A DNA stretch of 5,078 nucleotides from Pseudomonadota bacterium (lineage in GTDB: Bacteria > Pseudomonadota > Gammaproteobacteria > Xanthomonadales > Xanthomonadaceae), in assembly GCA_023423675.1 (NCBI GenBank), contig JAFAFD010000176.1, positions 1-5,078 on the forward strand. The letters are read 5' to 3'. Every line of letters starts with the position of its first letter. Positions within the stretch are counted from its first letter, which is position 1. This document shows positions 1-5,078 of this stretch, piece by piece. The position numbers and the translations under genes are program-made. The notes beneath the pieces are model-generated. The model saw only the letters and a list, made by a program, of their open reading frames with translations. It was not told the origin of the DNA and did not search any database.

Positions 1-666
1 GTGCGCGACGACCCGAACGTCCGCCAGCAGTTCAAGTATGACGACATGCTGGCGTTGGCCGCCCGCGATCTGCAGGTGGGCAATCTGGACGAGGCCGAGC
101 GCAAGGTGCGCCAGGCCATCAAGCTCAAGCCCAAGGGCGTTGACGGGGTGATGCTGATGGCCAGCATCGACGACCGTCGCGGCCGGACGCAGCAGGCAGG
201 CGAGGGCTTCCGCCGCGCCGCCGAGCTTGCGCCGCAGCGCGGTGACGTCCTCAACAATTACGGTGCCTGGCTGTGCCAGCACGGCAATGCCGCCGAATCG
301 CTGGTGTGGTTCGACCGGGCGCTGCAGCTGCCGGGCAGTGCTTCGGCAGGCGGCACGCTGGCCAATGCCGGTAGCTGTGCGCTGGATGCGGGGCAGGGGG
401 AACGCGCCGAGCGTGACCTGCGCGCGGCGTTGGTGATGGCGCCGTCCAACCCGGTCGCGCTCGAGGCGATGGCCCAGCTCAACGTCCGTCGTGGCCAGTT
501 CTTCGAGGCGCGCGCCTTCGCCGAACGTAGGATTGCGGCTGCACCGGCCACACGTTCCGTGTTACAACTTGCGTCTGAAATCGAGGCGCGACTGGGCGAT
601 CAGGCGGCATCCGATCGTTATCTGCAGCGGATTCGACAGGAATTTCCGCAGGACGCGGGCTCCTAA
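1..666 (+). CDS. pilF: Type IV pilus biogenesis/stability TPR lipoprotein PilF (PilW), 5'-truncated by the window edge
   Basis: The visible 221 residues are almost entirely tetratricopeptide (TPR) helices. About six repeats can be read at roughly residues 17-50, 51-84, 86-119, 120-152, 153-187 and 188-217, with typical features such as GNLDEAERKVRQAIKLKP and NNYGAWLCQHG. Six TPRs and the NNYG..LC and NAGSCAL motifs are typical of PilF/PilW, an outer-membrane lipoprotein (pilotin) needed to localise and multimerise the PilQ secretin of type IV pili. Family members are usually about 250 residues and begin with a lipoprotein signal peptide and lipobox Cys. Neither is visible here, so the GTG at base 1 is probably an internal Val codon and the real start lies upstream of the window. 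The stop is TAA at 664-666. The gene sits 19 nt before rodZ, the conserved gammaproteobacterial arrangement. Without the N-terminus a generic TPR protein cannot be strictly excluded, but the position before rodZ strongly favours PilF. Confidence 0.85.
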   Translation: MRDDPNVRQQFKYDDMLALAARDLQVGNLDEAERKVRQAIKLKPKGVDGVMLMASIDDRRGRTQQAGEGFRRAAELAPQRGDVLNNYGAWLCQHGNAAESLVWFDRALQLPGSASAGGTLANAGSCALDAGQGERAERDLRAALVMAPSNPVALEAMAQLNVRRGQFFEARAFAERRIAAAPATRSVLQLASEIEARLGDQAASDRYLQRIRQEFPQDAGS

Positions 667-685
667 CCTCCAGGGTTGATGCATT

Positions 686-1552
686 GTGATTGATGACCAG
701 ACTGTGAGCGCTCTCGATACTGCGGCCGGCTGCGGCACCCGCCTGCGCCAGGCCCGCGAGGCGGCCGGACTGACTCTCGAAGATGTCGGCCAGCGCCTGC
801 GCATGCCGGTCCAGGTGGTCAGGTCGCTTGAAGAAGAACAGTGGCAGAAGCTCGGCGCCCCGGTATTCGTCCGCGGCCAGCTGCGCAGCTATGCGCGCCT
901 GCTGAACGTGGATATCAGCCAGCTGCTGGAGCAGGCCCAGGTCGGTGCGGTCGTTCCGCCCACCCTGGTCAGCCATACCCATACCCCGCGTGCCCGCCGC
1001 ATCGCCGAGAACCTCGGCCGGCGCATGCTGTATGTCGGCATCACCGCGGTGCTGGCGGTGCCGGTGTGGTTCGCCACCCGCGGCCACTTCGACAACACCC
1101 CGGCGACCCCGAACACGGCCTCGCTGGACGTGGTGCCGGCCGCCGTGCCGGTGGCCCCGTCCTCGGTCGGCAACGAACCGGCGGCCGCCAGTGCCGAGCC
1201 GGCCGTTGTCGCCGCCAAGCCGGCTGCCACCCCATACGTGGCCTCGCTCGCCCCGGTGCCGCGTCCGGCCCCGGCCGCCCCGGCTACCGCCAACCTGGAC
1301 ATGCAGTTCAGCGGCGACAGCTGGGTCGATATCGCGGGCCCCGATGGCGGCTCGGTCGAGAAGGCGCTGATCAAGGCCGGCGAGACCCGCAGCTTCACCC
1401 CCGGCCAGGTGAGCCGCGTGACCCTGGGCAACGCCTCGGCGGTCCAGGTTCAGCAGAACGGCGCTATCGTCGATCTGACCCCCTACCAGCGAGCCAACGT
1501 GGCCCGCTTTCAGGTATCCTCTGAAGGCTCCGTTGTCCCGGTTTCACACTGA
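686..1552 (+). CDS. rodZ: RodZ-family cell-shape protein (HTH domain, one membrane span, DUF4115)
   Basis: This 288-residue bitopic protein matches the RodZ layout. A cytoplasmic HTH_25-type helix-turn-helix spans about residues 17-82, with GTRLRQAREAAGLTLEDVG, a LEEEQW segment and FVRGQLRSYARLL. A basic stretch (RARR...GRR, 102-113) precedes one membrane span at about 114-131. A Pro/Ala-rich periplasmic linker (about 135-200) leads to a C-terminal DUF4115 beta domain (about 204-276). In the family, RodZ binds MreB through the HTH domain and couples the MreB cytoskeleton to the wall-elongation machinery. The start is GTG at 686: an in-frame TGA at 677-679 blocks any earlier start, and AGGG at 672-675 is a weak ribosome binding site. 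GTG at 704 is a poorer alternative. The protein is somewhat shorter than E. coli RodZ (337 aa), mostly in the linker. The family call is firm; the cell-shape role is inferred from homology. Confidence 0.9.
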   Translation: MIDDQTVSALDTAAGCGTRLRQAREAAGLTLEDVGQRLRMPVQVVRSLEEEQWQKLGAPVFVRGQLRSYARLLNVDISQLLEQAQVGAVVPPTLVSHTHTPRARRIAENLGRRMLYVGITAVLAVPVWFATRGHFDNTPATPNTASLDVVPAAVPVAPSSVGNEPAAASAEPAVVAAKPAATPYVASLAPVPRPAPAAPATANLDMQFSGDSWVDIAGPDGGSVEKALIKAGETRSFTPGQVSRVTLGNASAVQVQQNGAIVDLTPYQRANVARFQVSSEGSVVPVSH

Positions 1553-1578
1553 GACGCGGTTTCACCACCTTCGATAAT
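1549..1578 (+). promoter_or_regulatory. Candidate sigma-70 promoter before yfgM
   Basis: GATAAT at 1573-1578 differs from the -10 consensus at one base. Upstream, across an 18-bp spacer, CTGAGA (1549-1554) matches the -35 consensus at 4 of 6 positions and overlaps the rodZ stop codon. The local AT content is higher than in the surrounding coding DNA. If active, it would start transcripts near 1585 and drive yfgM-bamB-der separately from pilF-rodZ. This is a by-eye match only. Confidence 0.3.
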
Positions 1579-1587
1579 CCCAATGGT

Positions 1588-1604
1588 CCCTCCCTACGGG
1601 CGGG
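1588..1604 (+). promoter_or_regulatory. Short G+C hairpin just upstream of the yfgM ribosome binding site
   Basis: CCCTCCC (1588-1594) can pair with GGGCGGG (1598-1604) around a TAC loop, giving six G-C pairs and one central T/C mismatch. No T-tract follows, so it is not an intrinsic terminator. It lies three bases before the GAGAG Shine-Dalgarno sequence (1607-1611) of yfgM and could affect translation or mRNA stability. Chance formation in GC-rich DNA is quite possible. Confidence 0.25.
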
Positions 1605-1616
1605 GCGAGAGTACGC

Positions 1617-2255
1617 ATGGCGATCGACGATCTGCTCGACGAGCACGAACAAAGTGAACGTGTCCGCAGCTGGCTGCGGAAGAATGGCGCCAGCATCCTC
1701 GGTGGCGTAGCGATCGCCATCGGCGCCATTGCCGGCTGGCAGTGGTACCAGACCAACCAGGGCGGCAAGCTGGCCTCGGCCAATGTCGAGTACCAGAAGG
1801 CGCTGGTTGGCCTGCAGGAGAACAAGCTGGATGAGGCGGCAAAGGCGGTCAAGGCGCTGGAGGCTGGCCCGTCCAGCATCTACGGCGATCTGGCGGCCCT
1901 GCAGCTGGCCAAGGCCCAGGTCGACGCCGGCAAGAACGAAGAAGCACTGGCCACCCTGCGCGGCGTCAAGGTCGAAGGCGACCTGCAGCGCGTGGTTGAC
2001 CAGCGCGTCGCCCGCCTGCTGGTGGCCACCGGCAAGAGCGACGAAGCGATCAAGCTGCTTGGCAGCGCCACCGACAGCGGCAGCCTGGAAATCCAGGGCG
2101 ATGCGCTGCTGGCGCAGGGCAAGCGTGACGCGGCCCGTGAGCAGTATGAGAAGGCGCTTAAGACGCTGGACGTGGCAGCACCGCAGCGGCGTGTGCTGGA
2201 AACCAAGGTTATGGACGCTGGCGGCACCGTCGCCGCCCCTGCGGAGTCGGTTTGA
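1617..2255 (+). CDS. yfgM: YfgM-family membrane-anchored TPR protein (ancillary SecYEG translocon subunit)
   Basis: This 212-residue protein has a short charged cytoplasmic N-terminus with DEHEQSERVRSWLRKNG, one uncleaved membrane span at about residues 25-43 (ASILGGVAIAIGAIAGWQW), and a TPR-like periplasmic domain (TPR_21 type). It aligns well by eye with E. coli YfgM (206 aa): YGDLAALQLAKAQVDAG matches YGALASLELAQ..., and GDALLAQGKRDAAREQYEKAL matches the GEALLSKGD... repeat. In E. coli, YfgM associates with SecYEG and the periplasmic chaperone PpiD and helps hand exported proteins to the periplasmic chaperone network. The start is ATG at 1617, with GAGAG 5 nt upstream. Its stop overlaps the start of bamB by one base, indicating an operon with translational coupling. 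In E. coli, hisS directly precedes yfgM; here rodZ does. The topology and family are clear; the Sec-linked function is taken from E. coli. Confidence 0.9.
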   Translation: MAIDDLLDEHEQSERVRSWLRKNGASILGGVAIAIGAIAGWQWYQTNQGGKLASANVEYQKALVGLQENKLDEAAKAVKALEAGPSSIYGDLAALQLAKAQVDAGKNEEALATLRGVKVEGDLQRVVDQRVARLLVATGKSDEAIKLLGSATDSGSLEIQGDALLAQGKRDAAREQYEKALKTLDVAAPQRRVLETKVMDAGGTVAAPAESV

Positions 2256-2257
2256 TG
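2243..2257 (+). promoter_or_regulatory. yfgM-bamB translational coupling junction with the bamB ribosome binding site
   Basis: GGAG (2243-2246) lies 8 nt before ATG 2255-2257, which overlaps the yfgM TGA stop (2253-2255) as TGATG. This favours ATG 2255 as the bamB start over the adjacent in-frame TTG at 2252, giving 402 residues. ATG 2270 is another in-frame option and would give a shorter but still workable 18-residue signal peptide; it lacks the overlap and the well-placed GGAG. Confidence 0.75.
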
Positions 2258-3463
2258 AGTCAGAAGGTCATGATTACGCGCGTCGCCTCCGTCCTGCTGC
2301 TGGGCATGGCACTGACCGGCTGCAGCACCATGAAGGGCTGGTTCGCCGGTAAGGATGCCGCCGCCAAGAAGGCGCAGGAACCGGCCGAACTGGTCAAGTT
2401 CGAGCCGACCCTGAAGGTCAACAAGGCCTGGTCGGTCAACCTGGGCAAGGGCGAGCGCCGCATCGGCGTGCGCCAGGGCCCGGCCGTGGCCAATGGCCAT
2501 GTGTTCGCTGCGGCGATCACCGGTGGCGTGCACGCCATCGATCTGGAGACCGGCAAGAAGGTCTGGACCTGGGAGCCGCAGAAGGAAAAGAAGAAGGCCA
2601 AGCTGCGCCTGTCCGGCGGCCCGGGTGTCGGCGAGAACCTGGTGGTCATCGGTACCCTCGATGGCCAGGTGATCGCGCTGGACATCAACGATGGCAGCGA
2701 GAAGTGGCGCGCCCGCGTGCCGGGCGAAGTGATCTCGGCCCCGGCCGTGTCGCAGGGCCTGGTGTTCGTGCGCAGCAACGATGGCCGCGTCACCGCGTTC
2801 GAAGCCTCCAACGGCACCCAGAAGTGGTTCAACCCCAGCGAGCTGCCGGCGCTGACCGTGCGTGGCAACGCGCCGGTGGTCACCGGTCCGGGCGTGCTGT
2901 TCATCGGCAAGGATGACGGCGCCGTCGCCGCCCTGGCCATGCAGGACGGCCGCACCCTGTGGGACCAGACCGTGGGCAGCCCCGAAGGCCGCACCGAGCT
3001 GGACCGCATGGCCGACGTCGACGGCGCTCCGGTGCTGGAAGGCAATACGCTGTTCGTGAGCAGCTTCAAGAACCAGACCATGGCCATCGAAGGCCCGACC
3101 GGTCGCCCGCTGTGGGCGCGCGACCACGGCGGTGCCGGTGGCGTGGCGGTGTCTTCGGGCAATGTGTTCGTTACCGACCCCAAGGGCGGCGTGTTCGGTC
3201 TGGACAAGACCAGCGGCACCGCGATGTGGTCGCAGACCGGTCTGGCGCGTCGTTCGCTGACCGGCCCTGCGCTGCAGGGTGATTACGTGGTGGTCGGTGA
3301 CTACAAGGGATACCTGCATTGGCTGCAGGCCTCCGACGGCGCGATGGCGGCGCGGGCCAAGAGTGGCGGTGACGCCCTGCTGGCCCAGCCAATCGTCGTC
3401 GACGGGGTGCTGCTGGTGCAGAATGTTGATGGCAAGCTGACCGCATTCCGGTTGGCAAATTAA
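2255..3463 (+). CDS. bamB: Outer-membrane protein assembly factor BamB (PQQ-type beta-propeller lipoprotein)
   Basis: The 402-residue product begins with a lipoprotein signal peptide ending in the lipobox LTG-C23, followed by Ser at +2, which favours sorting to the outer membrane. The rest is an eight-bladed propeller with recurring blade signatures of the form A.d...G...W: AIDLETGKKVW (94-104), ALDINDGSEKW (141-151), AFEASNGTQKW (181-191), ALAMQDGRTLW (226-236), AIEGPTGRPLW (277-287), GLDKTSGTAMW (315-325) and WLQASDGAMAA (356-366). The eighth blade is closed by N- and C-terminal strands. BamB is a non-catalytic scaffold that helps BamA insert beta-barrel proteins. Residues matching the E. 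coli BamA-contact positions are kept: L200 (L192), V202 (conservative for L194), R203 (R195), D254 and D256 (D246, D248). The C-terminal GYLHWLQASDG also matches E. coli closely. It is coupled to yfgM upstream, with der 15 nt downstream. No truncation is seen. Confidence 0.97.
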   Translation: MSQKVMITRVASVLLLGMALTGCSTMKGWFAGKDAAAKKAQEPAELVKFEPTLKVNKAWSVNLGKGERRIGVRQGPAVANGHVFAAAITGGVHAIDLETGKKVWTWEPQKEKKKAKLRLSGGPGVGENLVVIGTLDGQVIALDINDGSEKWRARVPGEVISAPAVSQGLVFVRSNDGRVTAFEASNGTQKWFNPSELPALTVRGNAPVVTGPGVLFIGKDDGAVAALAMQDGRTLWDQTVGSPEGRTELDRMADVDGAPVLEGNTLFVSSFKNQTMAIEGPTGRPLWARDHGGAGGVAVSSGNVFVTDPKGGVFGLDKTSGTAMWSQTGLARRSLTGPALQGDYVVVGDYKGYLHWLQASDGAMAARAKSGGDALLAQPIVVDGVLLVQNVDGKLTAFRLAN

Positions 3464-3478
3464 TACGGAGTAATCGCG

Positions 3479-4876
3479 ATGCTGCCTTTGGTCGCCCTGG
3501 TTGGACGGCCGAATGTCGGCAAGTCGACTATTTTCAATGCTTTGACCCGCACGCGTGACGCCCTGGTCCATGACCAGCCCGGCGTCACCCGCGACCGCAA
3601 CTACGGCGTCTGCCGTCTGGACGAGGACAACCACTTCCTCGTCGTGGACACCGGCGGTATTGCCGAGGAAGAGGAAGGCCTGGCCGGCGCTACCACGCGC
3701 CAGGCTCGCGCCGCTGCGGCCGAAGCCGATCTGATCCTGTTCGTCGTCGATGCCCGCGAGGGCACCTCGGCGATGGATGACGAGATCCTGGCCTGGCTGC
3801 GCAAGCTGTCGCGCCCGACGCTGCTGCTGATCAACAAGATCGATGGCACCGACGAGGACACCGTACGCTCGGAATTCGCCCGTTACGGCTTCAGCGAAAT
3901 GCTGACCGTGTCGGCCGCCCATCGCCAGGGTCTGGATGACCTGATGGACGAAGTGATCCAGCGCCTGCCCGAAGAAGGCAGCGGCGAAGAGCTGGACAAC
4001 GATCCGAACCGCATCCGCATCGCCTTCGTCGGCCGCCCCAACGTGGGCAAGTCGACGCTGGTCAACCGCATCCTCGGCGAAGAACGCATGATCGCCTCGG
4101 ACGTGCCGGGCACCACGCGCGACTCGATCGCCGTGGACCTGGAGCGTGACGGCCGCGAATACCGCCTGATCGATACCGCCGGCCTGCGCCGCCGTTCGCG
4201 CGTGGATGAGGTCGTCGAGAAGTTCTCGGTGGTCAAGACCATGCAGTCCATCGAGCAGTGCCAGGTGGCCGTGCTGATGCTGGACGCCACCGAAGGCGTG
4301 ACCGACCAGGACGCCACCGTGCTGGGCGCGGTGCTGGACGCCGGCCGTGCGCTGGTCATCGCCATCAACAAGTGGGATGGCCTGACCGAGTACCAGCGCG
4401 AGCAGGCGGAAACGATGCTGTCGCTGCGCCTGGGCTTCGTGCCGTGGGCCGAGTCGGTGCGCATCTCGGCCAAGCATGGTTCGGGCCTGCGCGAGCTGTT
4501 CCGTGCGGTGCACCGCGCGCACGAATCGGCGAACAAGACCTTCACCACCAGCGAAGTGAACAAGGCGCTGGAGATGGCTTACGAGACCAACCCGCCGCCG
4601 ACCATCCGCGGCCACGTCTCCAAGCTGCGTTACGTGCATCCGGCCGGCGCCAACCCGCCGACCTTCATCGTGCACGGTACGCGCCTGAAGGAGCTGCAGG
4701 AATCGTACAAGCGCTACCTGGAGAACTTCTTCCGCAAGCGCTTCAAGCTGATCGGCACGCCGGTGAGCTTCATCTTCCGCGAGGGTACCAACCCGTACGA
4801 GGGCAAGAAGAACGTCCTCACCGAGCGGCAGGTCAAGGCCAAGCGCCGCTTGATGAAGCACGTCAAGGGCAAGTGA
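3479..4876 (+). CDS. der: Ribosome assembly GTPase Der (EngA), double G domain
   Basis: The 465-residue protein has the two tandem GTPase domains unique to Der/EngA plus a KH-like domain. In GD1, G1 is GRPNVGKS (9-16), G2 is Thr in PGVTRDR (34-40), G3 is DTGG (57-60), G4 is NKID (119-122) and G5 is SAA (145-147). An acidic linker (about 165-176, [12 protein letters not shown]) joins it to GD2: G1 GRPNVGKS (185-192), G2 GTTRD (211-215), G3 DTAG (232-235), G4 NKWD (297-300) and G5 SAK (330-332). The KH-like domain covers about 352-438 and a basic tail follows ([13 protein letters not shown]). Der is an essential factor in 50S subunit maturation that binds 23S rRNA in the cytoplasm. The start is ATG 3479 with GGAG (3467-3470) 8 nt upstream. 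The length is slightly below E. coli Der (490 aa). All nucleotide-binding motifs are intact. It follows bamB as in most gammaproteobacteria, and a strong terminator follows it. Confidence 0.99.
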   Translation: MLPLVALVGRPNVGKSTIFNALTRTRDALVHDQPGVTRDRNYGVCRLDEDNHFLVVDTGGIAEEEEGLAGATTRQARAAAAEADLILFVVDAREGTSAMDDEILAWLRKLSRPTLLLINKIDGTDEDTVRSEFARYGFSEMLTVSAAHRQGLDDLMDEVIQRLPEEGSGEELDNDPNRIRIAFVGRPNVGKSTLVNRILGEERMIASDVPGTTRDSIAVDLERDGREYRLIDTAGLRRRSRVDEVVEKFSVVKTMQSIEQCQVAVLMLDATEGVTDQDATVLGAVLDAGRALVIAINKWDGLTEYQREQAETMLSLRLGFVPWAESVRISAKHGSGLRELFRAVHRAHESANKTFTTSEVNKALEMAYETNPPPTIRGHVSKLRYVHPAGANPPTFIVHGTRLKELQESYKRYLENFFRKRFKLIGTPVSFIFREGTNPYEGKKNVLTERQVKAKRRLMKHVKGK

Positions 4877-4878
4877 TC

Positions 4879-4913
4879 CACGAGAAGGCGGCCGCAGGGC
4901 CGCCTTTTTCGTG
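4879..4913 (+). terminator. Rho-independent terminator after der
   Basis: GGCGGCC (4887-4893) pairs perfectly with GGCCGCC (4898-4904) around the loop GCAG, and TTTTT (4905-4909) follows. The stem can be extended by AA/TT and, after a small irregularity, by CACGA (4879-4883) with TCGTG (4909-4913). It lies two bases after the der stop and ends the operon. On the opposite strand the T-tract is short and interrupted, so it is mainly one-directional. Confidence 0.88.
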
Positions 4914-4937
4914 TAGAGCCGAGCCCCCGCTCGGCTC
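4913..4937 (+). repeat. SMAG/REP palindrome 1 (GTAG head on + strand)
   Basis: GTAG at 4913-4916 starts the element. GAGCCGAGC (4916-4924) and GCTCGGCTC (4929-4937) form a perfect 9-bp stem around a CCCC loop. A GTAG tetranucleotide beside a GC-rich imperfect palindrome is the hallmark of the SMAG REP family of S. maltophilia, which is thought to be mobilised in trans by RAYT tyrosine transposases. The head's first G is the last base of the terminator outer stem. Confidence 0.85.
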
Positions 4938-4941
4938 ATCG

Positions 4942-4948
4942 CCCGGCG
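4942..4948 (+). repeat. Orphan stem arm of a degenerate SMAG element
   Basis: CCCGGCG here is identical to the arm at 4983-4989 of palindrome 2 and complementary to CGCCGGG at 4971-4977. It has no GTAG head or partner arm of its own on the left, where palindrome 1 lies. It may be the remnant of a lost partner element of an inverted REP pair. This is inferred from sequence identity over only 7 bases. Confidence 0.4.
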
Positions 4949-4970
4949 GATCCCTGCGTGCCGCTGCGCT

Positions 4971-4993
4971 CGCCGGGAATGGCCCGGCGCTAC
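4971..4993 (-). repeat. SMAG/REP palindrome 2 (GTAG head on - strand)
   Basis: CTAC at 4990-4993 is GTAG read on the - strand. It abuts a perfect 7-bp stem formed by CGCCGGG (4971-4977) and CCCGGCG (4983-4989) around a 5-nt loop. It is opposite in orientation to palindrome 1, with the GTAG heads of the two facing outward, as in paired REP (BIME-like) units. Confidence 0.85.
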
Positions 4994-4994
4994 C

Positions 4995-5047
4995 GACGGA
5001 AATCGACGGGGAAATCGACGGGGAAACCGACGGGGAAACCAGCGGGG
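4995..5047 (+). repeat. 12-bp tandem repeat (unit GACGGGGAAAYC)
   Basis: A shortened first unit GACGGAAATC (4995-5004) is followed by three full units at 5005-5016, 5017-5028 and 5029-5040, which differ only at one T/C position. A partial degenerate unit AGCGGGG (5041-5047) runs into the GTAG of palindrome 3. The array fills all the space between palindromes 2 and 3. It gives four GGGG tracts at exact 12-bp spacing. No function is known to me. Confidence 0.95.
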
Positions 5048-5069
5048 TAGAGTCGACTGTCAGTCGACT
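5047..5069 (+). repeat. SMAG/REP palindrome 3 (GTAG head on + strand)
   Basis: GTAG at 5047-5050 is followed by AGTCGACTG (5051-5059) and its exact reverse complement CAGTCGACT (5061-5069), centred on T5060. With a realistic loop the stem is seven pairs, AGTCGAC/GTCGACT, around TGTCA. The head and first stem bases follow the same pattern as palindromes 1 and 2 (GTAG, A or C, G, C or T, CG). A CTAC at 5068-5071 means a GTAG is also present on the - strand, but the spacing to the stem favours + orientation. Confidence 0.85.
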
Positions 5070-5078
5070 ACCGCGCGC

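Noticed and set aside
479..1431. Open frames of about 180-200 codons on the - strand across pilF and rodZ
   Set aside because: These are GC-driven shadows of well-supported + strand genes, with low-complexity Arg/Ala/Pro-rich translations and no family motifs.
841..1524. A 227-codon alternative + frame inside rodZ
   Set aside because: The translation is Arg/Gly/Ala/Pro-rich low complexity, while the rodZ frame has HTH, membrane and DUF4115 segments in the correct order.
1588..1604. Terminator between rodZ and yfgM
   Set aside because: The hairpin has a mismatch and is followed by GCGAGAG, not a T-tract.
1880..4939. A 1019-codon open frame on the - strand covering bamB and der
   Set aside because: Its codons are in exact register with the bamB and der codons, so it stays open simply because those genes avoid TTA, CTA and TCA (the reverse complements of the stops). 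It continues out of register through part of yfgM by chance. The translation is His/Gln/Arg/Ala-rich with no recognisable domain, and two certain genes occupy the + strand.
4995..5047. CRISPR-like regular repeat
   Set aside because: The 12-bp units are contiguous with no unique spacers and are far shorter than CRISPR repeats; this is a tandem array.
4938..5078. Small gene or non-coding RNA gene in the 3' tail
   Set aside because: No start codon with a plausible ribosome binding site and no coding-like composition; the stretch is explained by REP palindromes and the tandem array. The last seven bases (5072-5078) are too few to interpret.
1..5078. A hidden novel defence, mobile or biosynthetic system
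   Set aside because: More than 90 percent of the window is taken up by five conserved core genes in a known order; no transposase, integrase, toxin, nuclease or phage-like gene is visible.

Overview
The window looks like ordinary chromosomal core DNA from a GC-rich gammaproteobacterium of the Xanthomonadaceae (Lysobacteraceae), most likely Stenotrophomonas. Three things point there. The gene order is pilF-rodZ-yfgM-bamB-der. The codon use is strongly GC-biased, with the rare codons TTA, CTA and TCA apparently unused across bamB and der. The 3' intergenic DNA carries GTAG-headed palindromes that match the SMAG (S. maltophilia GTAG) type of REP element.

Five genes lie on the + strand, closely packed. 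The window opens inside pilF (1-666), whose lipoprotein signal is missing; it is a TPR pilotin for type IV pilus secretin assembly. After 19 nt comes rodZ (GTG at 686, to 1552), a membrane-anchored cell-shape protein with a cytoplasmic helix-turn-helix domain. A 64-nt gap follows, with a weak candidate promoter and a short hairpin. Then yfgM (1617-2255) encodes a membrane-anchored TPR protein of the Sec translocon periphery. It overlaps bamB (2255-3463) by one base in a TGATG junction. bamB encodes the beta-propeller lipoprotein of the outer-membrane BAM complex. After 15 nt, der/engA (3479-4876) encodes the double-GTPase ribosome assembly factor. A strong intrinsic terminator (4879-4913) closes the unit.

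In E. coli and many other gammaproteobacteria the same cluster has ispG and hisS between rodZ and yfgM; here they are absent. yfgM and bamB form a logical envelope-biogenesis pair: YfgM sits at the Sec exit on the periplasmic side, and BamB helps insert beta-barrels into the outer membrane. PilF and RodZ are also envelope proteins. der is the cytoplasmic outlier but is a conserved neighbour of bamB.

The last 165 bases (4913-5078) are the only accessory-like DNA. They hold three GTAG-headed hairpins in + / - / + orientation, an orphan arm of a fourth, and a 12-bp tandem repeat. Its four GGGG tracts are separated by exactly 8 nt each, a possible G-quadruplex. I see no CRISPR, tRNA, rRNA, transposase, toxin-antitoxin or defence genes. 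I do not see a previously undescribed biological system; the most interesting item is the structured repeat cluster downstream of der.
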